Shown: positions 44,840-56,935, counted from the first letter of the stretch. The stretch is DNA of 64,000 nt from Isoetes taiwanensis (GCA_021234155.1 JAJEKV010000064.1:4090001-4154000); one strand, 5' to 3'. The notes: generated by a model from the sequence alone, not told the origin. Program-made: numbers and translations.

Positions 44840-46150
44840 ATGCTTTTCAAGATCTTTCTGGCATTCAAATGGATGCATTTTTAACCTATTTGCATCTAGA
44901 ATAGATTGATAATAGTGCCAAGATTCTGCATTTTCCTAAGTCTATGTTGTCTCATCAATTTATTGGATTTTCATTTGATTCCTGCAGTTTCTTCAGTTTT
45001 AGGAGTACGTAGGCTAAAAGGAAGGGGCCAGGTTGGACTTGCATCGTACAAGCATTCATTAAGCATATGTGGCATGCAGTTATTATGAAGGAAGTTATAT
45101 GCATTTACTGGGCTCCAAAGGGGCAATTTAGATAGTTTGTCTGTTCAATTTAATGAGTTCAATTTCATGAGCTCTCTACTCTTCATTTATTCAAAGTTAT
45201 CTTTTCTATTTAGCAATTGCATAAGGATTGTTTTGCATATGTCTCAATTATAGGTTACTTTTGGATACGGTCTCACTTACAGGATATGTGCCCATGCACA
45301 ACAATATGCAGTTAATACTTGGTATAATATGATGTCTGTTGCAACCAGGATGATCAAATATTCCCTGCATTCCATGATATAATTCATGTAAGTGTTTATT
45401 TATTTTCTGTTTCATTGGTATTAGATAGGGTTTAGGAATGCACATCATCAAAAAAGTATTACGCTATATCAAATGTTTCAGGTCATTATATATTGCATTA
45501 TTACCTTCTTTAGATTAATAGAATCCAATTATTCGCCGTCATGACCACTATTATGGCAGAGCATAATTAAAGTTTCTTCACTTCTAGAAGCAGTAGTTGT
45601 AGGGTAAATCATCTTGCATATGCACAAACATGGCATGGTCTGAATTTCCTTTGGTAATGGAATTCTGTTAACTTTCCAAACCCCAAGCTAATGGAGCTTT
45701 TCTCCACCTGATGCTTAGAATCAGCAAAGCCCATCACACAAAGCTCTTCATCAGTGGTCTAATTTCATGCAGTGTCTTCCTAAGAAACTATTTCTTTTGT
45801 CGTATTGGGTAGACCTATGTTCAACATGCCCATGTTGTTTAAAGACTAGATGGCGAGGTATTGCTATGTTCTGGTACATGACCATGTATTGATTGTGTTC
45901 CCATTGCATGTTCTAACTTGCAGTTATAGGAGGCTTAGATGTATGGCCTTTAGCCTTTTGTTCTTTTTTATTCTAACCCTCTTCCTTTCATCATATTGAC
46001 CGTTTGATTGCACTTGGCTATTGGTGATCTCGGAGGTTGTGCTATGGTATGGAAAATATTAGGATATTTCGAATGGAATTATTAACCATACACTATAAGG
46101 ATATGTTATAGAACTAACAATTCTACCTGATTAAATTGCTAATATCATAG
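44840..46150. other. Unassigned AT-rich region
   Basis: Nothing recognisable on either strand. Confidence 0.3.
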
Positions 46151-46155
46151 TCTAG

Positions 46156-46457
46156 CTAATTGAATGCTAACATAAGAATGGGCATATTCATATACATGGT
46201 TTGCAACAGAGCAGCAGCTGCAGCCCATTATGATGTAAATACTTAACTTTGCAAAGGCAGAATATCAAATGGATCATTCTACAAAGACAGAATATCAACT
46301 GGATCTAATTGAATGCGAACATAAGAATGGGCATATTCATATACATGGTTTGCAACAGAGTACCAGCTGCAGCCCATTATGATGTAAATACTTAACTTTG
46401 CAAAGGCAGAATATCAAATGGATCATTCTGGAAAGATAGAATATCAACTGGATCATT
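46156..46457. repeat. Tandem duplication of a 149-bp unit
   Basis: CTAATTGAATGC begins at 46,156 and again at 46,305. The two units are almost identical, including the CATATTCATATACATGG and CCCATTATGATGTAAATAC stretches. High similarity suggests a fairly recent duplication. Confidence 0.88.
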
Positions 46458-46747
46458 GACTGTGATATAGTAAGTGACAGTAATCCACAAGTATGGCTAC
46501 AGTTGGAGAGAATAATATGTACGTACCATTTGGGAAAGAACTAGCGGCACTCAATCAATCAATGTGTTGTTTTGTTACTCTATTATTTTGTTCCTTAATT
46601 TGTATACTATATGGTCTTATTTAGATGGGCATCCCAGGGTCTCATCTTCTCAGCCATGGCTGTTTTAGAAGATGAGTGCAGAGGTTATATGGGCCAGTTC
46701 TGGTCCATGGATCAGGAATGGTCCCAGGGACAGGTCTAGTGTTAAAA

Positions 46748-47115
46748 AATGCAGGGATAGAACTCCTGAACCTTATGGCAAGCAGCGTCAGCATGCATGC
46801 ATCTACCCATTTGATATTATGCCAAAAGAACTTTATTAGAGAAGAGATGTGGACACTGGTGGAACAACCTGAAAAAGGAATGTGCCGGTCAACATGTTGC
46901 TTTTGTATTCAAGAACCCCTAGCATATATTAATTACACTTTGAACAATCATGAAAATAATATCAATGACAACCTACATATGAGAATGATAGAAAATCAAA
47001 TAGTTGCACAAAAACGTAAACTTTATGTGACAACAGATGAAAATATAAGAACTTTCTTTTCTAAATGCCACAACTATCCTAAAGTTCTAGTCAACTACCC
47101 TGGGCAAAATCGTGG
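46748..47115. repeat. Direct repeat, copy 1 (uninterrupted)
   Basis: The segment recurs at 47,775-48,577. Shared landmarks are CATGCATGCATCTA, AGAGAAGAGATGTG, ATATATTAATTACACTTTGAA and CCTAAAGTTCTAGTCAA. This copy happens to be open in one frame, but the second copy has stops and an insertion, so it is not treated as a gene. Confidence 0.8.
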
Positions 47116-47774
47116 CCACAAACATGCCATGTGCTCCCTATCAATGCAAAGAAAATCTCTTTGAACCAAGTTATGAGCTTTTGCCATCATTTGAATTTGT
47201 CTTGGTTGAAGATGAGATGGCCTGCATAGCCTGTATATAGGGGGGACTAAAATGCATGTAAGAAATAAAATCCAATTAAACATGTGCAGTGGCCAAACAT
47301 GAATTCATATTCTCAAAAAGCTCTTGCTCTATGGTCATATAATTGCTTTGTTTGAACTCAAAAGCGGACTTTGAGTTGAGTGCCTATGCATGCTGAATGT
47401 TCTAGCATTTCGTTTGCCATCTCTGCAAGTGGAGGCGTTTGGCTGGCCTTCCTCTTATAATATCATTTCTTCGAAGATGATACCATTTGATGGTGCTAGA
47501 GGCTCAGGGAAATCAGAGCATGAGATTTGATGGGGAGAAACGAAAATATGTTAAGTGTAGCAATTGCTAAGATCATTACAGATGAAGATGAGGATGCACG
47601 GTAAAGAAGTCTGGCATCACAGGCAAAATGGCAAAGCTGCAATAAAGTGCAGAGAACAATTCATGTTTCTAGCACCATATAAAATCATAACATTACCAAG
47701 CACATGACAGCCCACTGTTCCATTCATTTATCAATTGCAAAATTAAGCAGGCATGATCTATGAAACAATAAATG

Positions 47775-48577
47775 CAGGGATAGAACTTCCGAACCTTGTG
47801 GCAAGCAGTTCCAACATGCATGCATCTATCCATATTATGCCAGAAGAGCCTCATTAGAGAAGAGATGTGAATGTTGGTGGGACAACCTGAAAAAAGAATG
47901 TGTCAGTCAACAATATGTAGCAAAATAATAGGAGGTTCCAAGGGGATTTGATATGGATGTAAATATAACAATTCATGAAATCATAGACCATATATCCCTA
48001 AAACAAGTGAATGGGTTGTTATAAAAAAAACATAGATTCAAGATAAAAAATAATCACATTAGCTCACTGAGTATATTGGTTAAAGTAGTCTTACTAGGAC
48101 ATTGAGTTATTTTGATAAAGGTTCGAGCCCCCCTATTTCATATTCTATAATCTTAGGCAAAGCCGTATAGAGGCTCGATATTCCCTCAAAGCCTTAGGCA
48201 AAATCGTATTTCATATTTCAAAATCATAGGCGCCTCCAATCATAAATGAGTATAAGCAAAATGAGGGGTGCTCACAGGCCCCAACATACGATCTGGGTCG
48301 TAGGATCGATAAATCTGACGACTATGGTAGTCTAGGGTGCTTCTATATTCAAGAAGTTTTAGCATATATTAATTACACTTTGAAGAATCATGAAAATAAT
48401 ACCAATGATAACCTACATCTGAGAATGATAGAAAATTAAATAGTTGCACGAAAGCATAAACTTTATGTGACACTCATAGTATTACTGTTCTGCTATATAT
48501 ATAAACCGATGAAAATATAAGAACTTTCTTTTCTAAATGCCATAGTTGTCCTAAAGTTCTAGTCAATTACCTGGGGC
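47775..48577. repeat. Direct repeat, copy 2, split by an insertion of about 420 bp
   Basis: It matches copy 1 at 47,775-47,925 and again from about 48,342 to 48,577. The sequence between, about 47,925-48,340, has no counterpart in copy 1. A second small insertion of about 30 nt occurs near 48,475-48,505. Confidence 0.75.
48055..48140 (+). mobile_element. tRNA-derived SINE-like sequence (Pol III A and B boxes)
   Basis: Inside the insertion in direct-repeat copy 2, TAGCTCACTGAGT (48,060-48,072) resembles an A box and GGTTCGAGCCC (48,120-48,130) is a near-perfect B box. Their spacing is tRNA-like. The flanking sequence does not form an intact tRNA cloverleaf, so a SINE head or tRNA pseudogene is the best reading. 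The true ends are unknown. Confidence 0.5.
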
Positions 48578-48589
48578 AAAATCGTGTCG

Positions 48590-49600
48590 AATAGCAATCT
48601 GGAAGAGCGAAGTGGTTTCCAGTGAACTGAACTTAGCATACAAAACCTGGGAAGGCTACCATTTGTTGAATATAAATACTGCACAAACAAAAGCAAACAT
48701 GGGGATACAATCCTAAGTTGTGTAGACATGCACACAATATATTTAAGTCATTAGAAAAGCAAACAAACATGGGGACACAATCTTAAATTGTGCAGACACT
48801 TTAAGAAAAACTGAAGGGGCTCAACATGCTCATCCATAATCAAGCTCTGAAGGATCCGGTAGGCACATGCTGAACTCCATCTTACCAAATGGTCAAGAAA
48901 TAATTGCATCAAAGTCTGCTCAAAGTTCTTTTGGTAATATGAGAATATCTTAAGCAACAATACGAGCTTACCAAAACCCTGTGAACATTGTTTCATACAG
49001 TGCAAAAAGGAGTTGTGATGAGAGGTAACATATGATCATAGCCATCTTGGTGTATCCGACCCTCTTGGTGCATCCAATGACAGAGTACCATTCAAATAAC
49101 CATAATCTCAAATGTAGCAAACCATGATGCAATAAAGGCCTAAACGATCATAAACAAATGAGTAGAAACGCAACTACATAAAAGAAAGAAGCAGTCTGAA
49201 TAAAAGCGAAAGACAAAGATCGGCTAGTGAGACAGTGGATCCGGCAAGCAGAAATTGCTGATGCGTCCAGAGCTTGTTGCTTATGACCAGACCCAGCTGT
49301 CCCAAATCCGTCGGCGAAGCAGCAATGTTGGCATCAAGTGGTTGCAGCCAGCAATGAAAAAAAAACCGTTTTGTTTTTGCAGGCCTTTAAAGACACCCGT
49401 CTAATAATTTTTTTTGCTTTTTTATTTTTATTTTCTAAAATATGCTATTTTTTCCCCACCACCGAAACACGGAATATTCAAAAGTGTAGAGGCATCTTGC
49501 CAAATAACAATCAATTATATAAGTTAGATAAGCAAGGGGCTTATGGATGGATATTGGATAAGCAAAGACAATGGATGGATATTGGATAAGCAAAAACAGG
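48590..49600. other. Intergenic region upstream of the VAR3-like gene
   Basis: A minus-strand open frame 49,005-48,751 is protein-like but unrecognised. Near 49,543-49,590 a 27-bp phrase with GGATGGATATTGGATAAGCA is duplicated. The remainder is AT-rich and probably includes the promoter of the gene at 49,667. Confidence 0.3.
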
Positions 49601-49605
49601 AAGCA

Positions 49606-49633
49606 TATATAAAGGTTTAGGGTTTAGGGTTTA
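49606..49633 (+). promoter_or_regulatory. TATA box and telo-box motifs before the VAR3-like gene
   Basis: TATATAAA at 49,606-49,613 is directly followed by GGTTTAGGGTTTAGGGTTTA (49,614-49,633), tandem copies of the reverse telo-box. The ATG is 34 nt further on, which leaves little room, so the transcription start is probably within or just after the telo-boxes. Telo-boxes near the start are common in plant genes of translation, organelle biogenesis and cell division. Confidence 0.6.
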
Positions 49634-49666
49634 TCCTCAACAAGCCTAGCCGGACAACTCCTGGCT

Positions 49667-52600
49667 ATGGCGTCCCTCAGTATCAGAGCGCTGTTTCCCC
49701 GTCCTCCTCAGCCGATTACAGCAGCACCCAAATCAGCTTCCTTCCGCATTGCTCGCCGGATAAGCTCCATTTCAACCAAGCAGCAGCAATCGGCTTCAGA
49801 ACATTTTCCGTTATCCCCAGGGATTTCCTCACGTGACCTGGTATATCTGAAGCGCCCTTTGTATTTGCAAGGCATTGGGTCAGTCCGGTCCCTGTGTTCG
49901 GGCAATGCAGGTAAGTACTCTGTTCGAGTTTGTAGAAAGGTTTGCTGGATTGAAGCTTTGGCAGTGTATAGATTCCATAGTGTTGTTCCCAGAGCAATGT
50001 TATCAACTGGTAGCTACCGGCTCAATTCGTCAGCGCCCAGAGCATCACAGCGCCTTGGAGGGAAGGTTGATTTACGAGAACGGATATCCCAACAAGAAGA
50101 AGAAGCAGATGAACTTGAGGATCTGATGAAGTCTCAGGAGGAGGAAAATGCGGATTTGCAGCAACAGAGCTTGAAGGAATTGGAGACTTCCAGAAGCACA
50201 GAAAATTATAGAAGACCAAAGTTCCGTAGAGTAGACAATACCAAAGGTCCACATCGCCTGGTTGCAGCACAGGAGTTAGCCGATGAGGAAAATGATTTGT
50301 CTGACTCTGATGATTTGTCTGAGACTGAGATGTCAGAGACTGATGAGGATACTGGAGAAAGGGGCGAGTTAGAAGATGATAGTGATGATTCAGATATCGA
50401 AGCCTTGGTTAGGCGGGATGAATCTGATAGTGATGTTTCTGCCCTTGTTGAAGATGATACTAGTACCGATGAAACTGATGAAGATTTAGATCTTGCGGAT
50501 ATTCATGGATCTGGAGAAGATAGTGTACATGAGGAGGATGACACTGATAGTGATTTGGAACCAACAGTAGATGATTCTGATCTTGAGAGCACTCCTAAGG
50601 ACCGCAAATCCCTAAGCAAGTTGCTTGAGAATAAACTGGATGAAGGTGCAGGCTTGGAGGTTTATCATAAAAGGATGGAAACGACATCAGCAGCATGGTC
50701 CAGTTTCTTGTCACACTTGAGGAAGAACAACTACTATGAAATAGAGGAAGGTGTTCTTCTTTTAGAAGGCGATGAAGCTTATTTGAAGCCAAATTACATA
50801 AAGCGGGCAGTAATGAACTTGGGTCGAGACCGTGATGACATTTTCCAGTACGTTTGACTTTGACATGACTTTGCATGGGTAATGCAAGAATCATGTTGTC
50901 GCATTTCTTTTAATGTTTGACGTCCTAGTTAGAGATGGAATTCCATTTAGAAATACTAGCAACCTTGAGTTCAGTTACACTTAACATAATGCTATTCATG
51001 GATTCTCTAGGTTAGCACTAAATCATGGCTGAGTCATCATTTATCTTACGACGAGTATAAGAATCATAGATTAAGTTTGATAGGCATTTGTGTTCATGTT
51101 TATATCTCTGAATGTGTTGTTTAATTAGGCAAGCGTCCTTCAGAGGGCTCTATAGGTGGGCACTCCTTACTAAACTTGCTACATTTTTTACAGCTTATTT
51201 GCAAGTGGAGACCTGAAAGTATTGGCAGATATTGCTTGTCCAAGCACTGACAGAAAAGTTGTGAATGCTGGAAAGCGTCTGAGAGCACATTTTAAAATCT
51301 CGGAAGCTACTGTAAGTTTTTATTTTGTCATCATATGCATATGTTATTGTACTTACAAAGTTATCTTGATGCAATGCCTTCAGATTTGCCAGCCTTGTAA
51401 ATTGAGGAGTCAATGTGAACGAGCATATGCAGCTGCAGATACCCCTGCAGCGACATCTGATGTAATGCGTTATTTGCTCGAATTTGGACTGGCACTATCT
51501 GATAAAGAATGCCGTATCTCAGAGAACGTGCAGACCTCATTGATAAATCTCTGGAACCAAGCAGTTTTGCTGACCAATAAACCAAGAAATCCAAACTTGC
51601 CAAAGCATCCTAATAAAGGTGCAACTAAAGAAATAAACCACAAGAAGAAAATGCGTTTTGCCACGATGACACTAGAGGAAAGCGATTGGAGATGCCCAGA
51701 GTAAGCATCCATAGAGTTTGTGAAAGCAGCTTATATTTAACGTGAATGAAATTCTCATTTTTGTTTCTTCAGGTGCAACTTCCCCAACTTTAGTCGAAAC
51801 AGATATTGCCGTGAATGCAACTCTGCTCGCCCTCCACTTGAGCTACGCCCTGGGGATTGGGAGTGTTTAAAGTATGTATTTTGCATACTGTGAGTTACGT
51901 TTCTAGCCAGTCATTATTGTCTTATGTCTTGTTTAATTCAGGTGTCGCTTCATCAACTACTCCAGAAATGATGTCTGTAAAGACTGCAAGGCTGAACGGC
52001 CACGTGGCTCTAGAAGTGATAATAGAAGTTTGGAATCAGATAGAGGGGGTAGTCGTGGCAGGGAACCGGATCATGGGGGACGGATGGGTCGTGGTTTGGA
52101 CTCGAGCCGTGGGGGGAAAAGTATTAGGCCAAAACATGAAGAGTGGAAACCTGAACTCAGTGCTGATATGAGTGATGATCTGACTGATGACCTCAGCGAG
52201 TTATCAGATGATGATGATTTTGATATTGATGACCTGGATTCAGATGATGAAGTTGCTAAGAGTGGAAAGAAGAGTACATACTTGATCAGTGATGAGGATG
52301 AGAAGAAGGGGAGAAGTGGAGCTGCTAAAGGTAGAAAAACCAACAAAATGCACCTCAGTGATGATTTTGATGATGATTTTGATGATGATTCTGATAGTGA
52401 CGAAAATTATTCATCAAAGAGCGTCAAATTTCATGCGGGCAGATCAACAAACGAAGGGGAGATCAGTAGCAGGAGAGGCAAACCAGGTGGACTCTATCAA
52501 AGTAACAATGACAGGGCTCCATCAAGGAACAGCCGTGGTAGGGGTGGGAGATGGAGCAGTAAAGATGATATGATGGATGATAACTCCGATGATGAATCAT

Positions 52601-53331
52601 TTGGATTCAAGTCAAAGAACAGGCGCTATGATGATAGTGACGGCGACTCGATTTCTAACCGTGGAAGGTCTGGACCTGGACGGGGCAGGGATGATAGGGG
52701 ACAGAACGGAGGTAATCGTTTTGCTCGCAATCATGATTTCTTGGCAAATTCACGGGGTGGGCGAGGTGGAAACAATAGGCGACAGGATTTTAGTGATGAT
52801 GATGATTTCAGGCCAGGTCGGACTGGAAGCAAAGGGGATTTTAGTGATGATGATTTAAGGCCTAGTCGAGGAGGAAGGAGTAGCAGGGGCAGAAGTTTTG
52901 CTGACAATAGGTCAGGCAGAGGGGATTTTAGTGATGATGATTTTAGGCCTAGTCGAGGAGGAAGGAGTAGCAGGGGCAGAAATTTTGCTGACAATAGGTC
53001 AGGCAGAGGGGATTTTAGCGATGACGATTTTAGGCCTAGTCGAGGAGGAAGGGGTAGCAGAGGGAGGGGGGACTTTAGGCCCAGCAGGGGTGGAGGCATG
53101 AGGGAAAGAGATTTCAGTGATGATGATTTCTCATCTAATGGGAGGGGTGGGCGTCATGGCAGGGAGTTTGGTGATGAAGATAGAGGTTCTTTTGGACGAC
53201 GTGGTTACGAGGGGAGAGGTGGTTATGAGGGGAGAGGTGGTGGGAGAAGAGGTGGGAGCTCAGGAGGGCGGGGTGGTTTTGAAGGAAGAGGAAGAGGACG
53301 GGGAAGGGGAAGGAGAGAAGATTCATTTTGA
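49667..53331 (+). CDS. VAR3-like RanBP2-type zinc-finger protein, five exons
   Basis: Exons 49,667-50,847, 51,194-51,311, 51,384-51,700, 51,773-51,871 and 51,942-53,331 join in phase through GT-AG introns to give 1,034 residues. The N terminus (Ser/Arg/Ala-rich, few acids) looks like an organelle transit peptide. Residues about 130-330 are strongly acidic. The middle has DLKVLADIACPSTDRKVVNA and ICQPCKLRSQCERAY, as in VAR3-type proteins. Two RanBP2 fingers follow, WRCPECNFPNFSRNRYCREC and WECLKCRFINYSRNDVCKDC. The C-terminal 440 residues are a repetitive Gly/Arg/Asp low-complexity region with FSDDD(F/L)RPSRGG units. In Arabidopsis, VAR3 is a plastid protein needed for chloroplast and palisade development and linked to carotenoid metabolism. 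A GTAAGT at 49,911 with an acceptor at 50,033 (123 nt, in frame) may be an optional intron. Family is fairly sure; orthology is not. Confidence 0.85.
52834..53094 (+). repeat. In-gene 87-bp tandem repeats (29 codons) in the VAR3-like gene
   Basis: Units start at 52,834, 52,921 and 53,008, exactly 87 bp apart. Units 1 and 2 are nearly identical; unit 3 diverges after its first half. Each encodes GDFSDDD(F/L)RPSRGGRSSRG followed by R(S/N)FADNRSGR. The period is a multiple of three, so the frame is kept. Confidence 0.92.
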
Positions 53332-53372
53332 TGTAATGGTACTGGATCTGTACTGTAATGATACTGGATCTA

Positions 53373-53553
53373 TGGATGCAAGTTAGTCTGATGTATGCAA
53401 GTTAGGGCTGCTGCTAACTTGTATGCTATGGCACTCTGTGCTTCATTACTGCAGTTTTCCAGTGGATGCAAGTTAGTCTGATGTGTGCAAGTTAGGGCTG
53501 CTGCTAACTTGTATCCCATGGCACTCTGTGCTTCATTACTGCAGTTTTCCAGT
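53373..53553 (+). repeat. 90-bp duplication in the 3' flank of the VAR3-like gene
   Basis: TGGATGCAAGTTAGTCTGATG starts at 53,373 and 53,463. The units are almost identical through CACTCTGTGCTTCATTACTG. It probably lies in the 3' UTR. Confidence 0.88.
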
Positions 53554-53599
53554 ATGCATTCTGTGATTCTTTCCTGTTCTCTAATTAAGGCACGTGGTT

Positions 53600-54110
53600 T
53601 TAGCATCTGAGTAACAACTGAGTGTTTTTAGGCCTGCAATATTATATGGAACTTGAATTGAATTGCAGAGCAACCAGCGTGTTAGAGCTTGTAGCATAAT
53701 TGTTGACTTACCTGCCAACTTTTTTGCATTTGTTGTCATTTTCTTATGCATTAAATTCACTTAGTTAGGGATGCTTGATGCTAGAACCTTGTGAGGGGAA
53801 TGCTGCATGACATGTTTTTTTGTTGTTTTAAGACCACATGAGCAGGGGGGTGGTATGTCTCAAAATCATTTGGTCAGTAACGCAGTACCATTTTATATCA
53901 TGATTAAATGCTGCATTATATTAGAAAGCGTTCCAAAACCATATCTTTTGATTTGCTCTATGGAAGTCCTACATTAAATTGCTCAACCAGTTATACATTC
54001 AAACAAAACGCCATGACAAACCTTGAGATGCACTTTGATTTTACAAAATGCCATGACAAACCTTGAGATGCACTTTGATTTTAACTTACCTATAGGTTCA
54101 CGAGCTGATG
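53600..54110. other. Intergenic spacer
   Basis: A short 46-bp duplication containing GCCATGACAAACCTTGAGATG occurs near 54,010 and 54,050. Nothing else is seen. Confidence 0.4.
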
Positions 54111-54120
54111 TTATCCATAA

Positions 54121-54913
54121 GGGAAAAATTACAGAATACTCTTATGTTTTGACATATTTTGCCACATACCCCTAACTTTTCAAAAATTTATGGAATGCCC
54201 CTGGTCAACGTACAATATATTTTGTAGTTTTGATAATTGTTCAAATACCCTTATGTTTTGACATAATTCCTCAAATGCCCTTATGTTTCTTTCAGATTCA
54301 CAAAATACCCTTGATACCTATAACGTGTGTTTTATTTCTGACCTGTGGCTGGAGCTTAAGAATCCATGATGGGTCCTTGTTCTAGTAGCTTCGCTACAAT
54401 TGCAGGAATCGGATAACAGTAGGAATCAGATCCTTGTTCCAGTGACTTCGCTACAATTGCATGACAACAGCAATAATCGAAAACATTTAGGCAAATTTCT
54501 GCAGCAAACGAAGCATTGCTGGTGCAAAAAAAAAAGTCGTCTGATGCGAAATCATTGCTGGTGCGACAAAAAAAGCTGTTACTGGTGCGAAATCTGAGTC
54601 GGATCATAAGCTCGAAATCAGAATCGGATCATAAGCTCCAATCGAACTCTGTAGCACCGTACCGAAAATTTGCTGGTCTGTAGCACCGGAAAAGCATAAA
54701 CCTTTTGTAGAAAGTTGTAGAAAAAGGCGGGAGCGGAAACGAACCGCTTGCAGAAGGGCATTTGAAGAAATACGTAAAAATATAAGGGCATATTGTGATA
54801 TACGAAATTCTACAAGGGCAAATAAGTTGACCAGGGGCATTCCATAGATTTTTGAAAAGTTAGGGGCATGTGGCAAAATATGTCAAAACATAAGGATATT
54901 CTGTAGTTTTCCC
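54121..54913. mobile_element. Non-autonomous element with long terminal inverted repeats
   Basis: The left arm 54,121-54,209 and right arm 54,826-54,913 are inverted repeats of about 88 bp with only a few mismatches, and weaker pairing extends further inward. Shared blocks are CTTATGTTTTGACATATTTT, CCCCTAACTTTTCAAAAAT and GGAATGCCCCTGGTCAAC. The interior (54,360-54,690) holds repeated GTGACTTCGCTACAATTGCA-like and GCTGGTGCGA units and no gene. No convincing target duplication was found. Long TIRs fit a MULE or foldback element. Confidence 0.7.
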
Positions 54914-54924
54914 CAAATAGGAAA

Positions 54925-56135
54925 CGGCACATGTCCTGCGAACTTGTCTCCAAAACATCAGTCCAATTATAGTAGACATTTTGTTCCTCCAAAAGAAAAC
55001 ATAAGGTCGTAGGACCATGTGGATACGCTGGTGTCACATAACTCTAACATGTATTACATGAACGTGCTGGACCAGCCTGTAGCATCTATAAGAGGAATGC
55101 TGCCTAATTGGCATCGTATAATGGGCTTCAAACACTAAAATATAGCCAAAATATAGTAATATTCTCCAACAACACACCTAGATGCAAGCAAAATAGGTAG
55201 TAGAGTCACCTAGTTTGCATACCTCTTGTAGCATTTCCTCCAAAAGGTCTCCTTGAATCTTGATTGAGTCTAATTGATTGCACTTCAGAATCTATAGATC
55301 TCCATGTAAGTGAGGTTGCATCCTATGTTCAGATATTAAACAAATTGTGAATAACAGAGTGGAAAAAGGTTGTAGGCTATCTTGGCTTTGCACCTCTCAG
55401 AAATAACCACCAGCCACTATATGCAACAACAGAGCGACCATGTGTGTAGTTGCCACTGTTTCTTGCTATATTAGATTTACCAACATAATTTGATTCCTTA
55501 ATGTGAATTAATGCTAAGCATCATGCATCCTGCAATAGATTTCTTAAACTAGATAAATTTGATAAATATGATATGCCTGAAAGCGTGTATTTCGTAGCTA
55601 TGGCACAAGGGCAGAATCTCCAGGCAAGGGTCGATGGAACACGAGAAACTTGCCTTGCAATTGAAATGCATTTTCTCCATAGATAGATCCAGGTGTATGC
55701 CACTGCCGTTATTTTGGCTCCATCCTTCAAGTACATGGTCAGGGTTTGAAATAATTCCTACATGCTTCTGTAGGATCTGACGAAAACTATACCTATCCAC
55801 TTATTTTGACATGGTACACCTTGAATAGGGCGATTATCCATCTCGAAACAATAGCGGAGTCTGAATCCAAATCACAAACTACCTCTATGCAACAATCGCA
55901 GCAATATGTTGAAATGTACACATGTAAAATAGATGGAACAATCGGAACATAAGACTGGAAGACAAATAATCATTCTTGCAGGCTTCTACTTCGCCAATGG
56001 ACCAAAAGAAGAAATAAACAAAAAAGAAAAAGAATCCTAAAAGTGTTGTTGGTAGAAGTGGCAGTAAGCATTTCCATGGCTTTTCTAATTTTCTCCACCG
56101 TAAATGGAGAAATTCTTAGATCTAAGTGCAGGAAT
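54925..56135. other. Unassigned region
   Basis: Minus-strand open frames around 55,800-55,520 show protein-like stretches, but no domain or splice chain can be supported. Confidence 0.25.
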
Positions 56136-56140
56136 TGATT

Positions 56141-56305
56141 TTAGCTGAGTTGACTTGCTATAGAATAGGCTAGAATTGCTAGAATTGTTGTAGGGGTTTA
56201 GGCAAGCCTGATAAATACCCTTAGCCGAGTTGACTTGCTATAGAATAGGCTAGAATTGCTAGAATTTGTTGTAGGGGGTTAGGCAAGCCTGCTAAATACC
56301 CTTAC
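56141..56305. repeat. Tandem duplication of about 82 bp
   Basis: TTAGC(T/C)GAGTTGACTTGCT starts at about 56,141 and 56,221. The units run through AGGCAAGCCTG(A/C)TAAATACCC and differ at a few positions. Confidence 0.85.
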
Positions 56306-56589
56306 AAATTTATGAAAAAACTATAAATTCGTATGTAAGTGATTGAGTGAGTGGTGGACGCTCGATCAATGGCAGGCACCACGTGCCGCAATCTGGACCC
56401 TCAGATATCCCCTTTTGAACCCTCAGATATCCCCTTTTGTAAACCTTTTATGTTTTGTGGGGAATAGAACCTTGGTTGGAGGATTCGAACCCTGGTCCGT
56501 GGCCTCCACCCCCCATAATTACCACTAGATCAAGTAATGGTTCATTGAAAAAAATAATGGTTTAAATATAGTTAAGCTGGCCTAATTAA

Positions 56590-56935
56590 TTCTAGAAGGT
56601 TCTAGAATCTTTTAGAATGTTCTAGAATGCTCTAAATGCTCATGGTAAGCACCTCAATCTAGAAATAGAAAGTTTTTTGGAAACTTTGTAAAGAGTAAAA
56701 ATAGAATGTTCTGGAATGTTCCAGACATTGAGGGTAAGCACGTAAGTCTAAAAATAGAAAGTTTTCTGAAACTTTGCAAAAAGTAAAAATAGAATATTCT
56801 AGACATTGAGGGTAAACATGTCAATTTAAAAATAGAAAGTCCTTTGAAACTTCTCAGACAGTCAAAATAGAATGTTCTAGAATGTTCCAGATGTCTATGG
56901 GTAAGCACCTCAGTTGAAAAATAAAAAGTCTTTTT
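56590..56935. repeat. Degenerate tandem repeats packed with heat-shock-element pentamers
   Basis: Units of roughly 90-165 bp share GGTAA(G/A)CA(C/T), AAAAATAGAAAGT and a GAATGTTCTAGAATGTTC-like block. Alternating nGAAn/nTTCn pentamers run from 56,590 to about 56,632 with two imperfect units. Four perfect pentamers stand at 56,704-56,721 and four at 56,870-56,887; a shorter set is near 56,795-56,812. No gene is present in the block. Confidence 0.75.

Noticed and set aside
46676-47164. 162-codon plus-strand open frame
   Set aside because: It lies within a direct repeat whose second copy (47.8-48.6 kb) has stops and an insertion; no domain and no coding conservation between copies.
52071-53386. 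Several long open frames in other frames and on the minus strand of the VAR3-like last exon
   Set aside because: By-products of the Gly/Arg/Asp repeat; only the frame joined to the zinc fingers is consistent with splicing.
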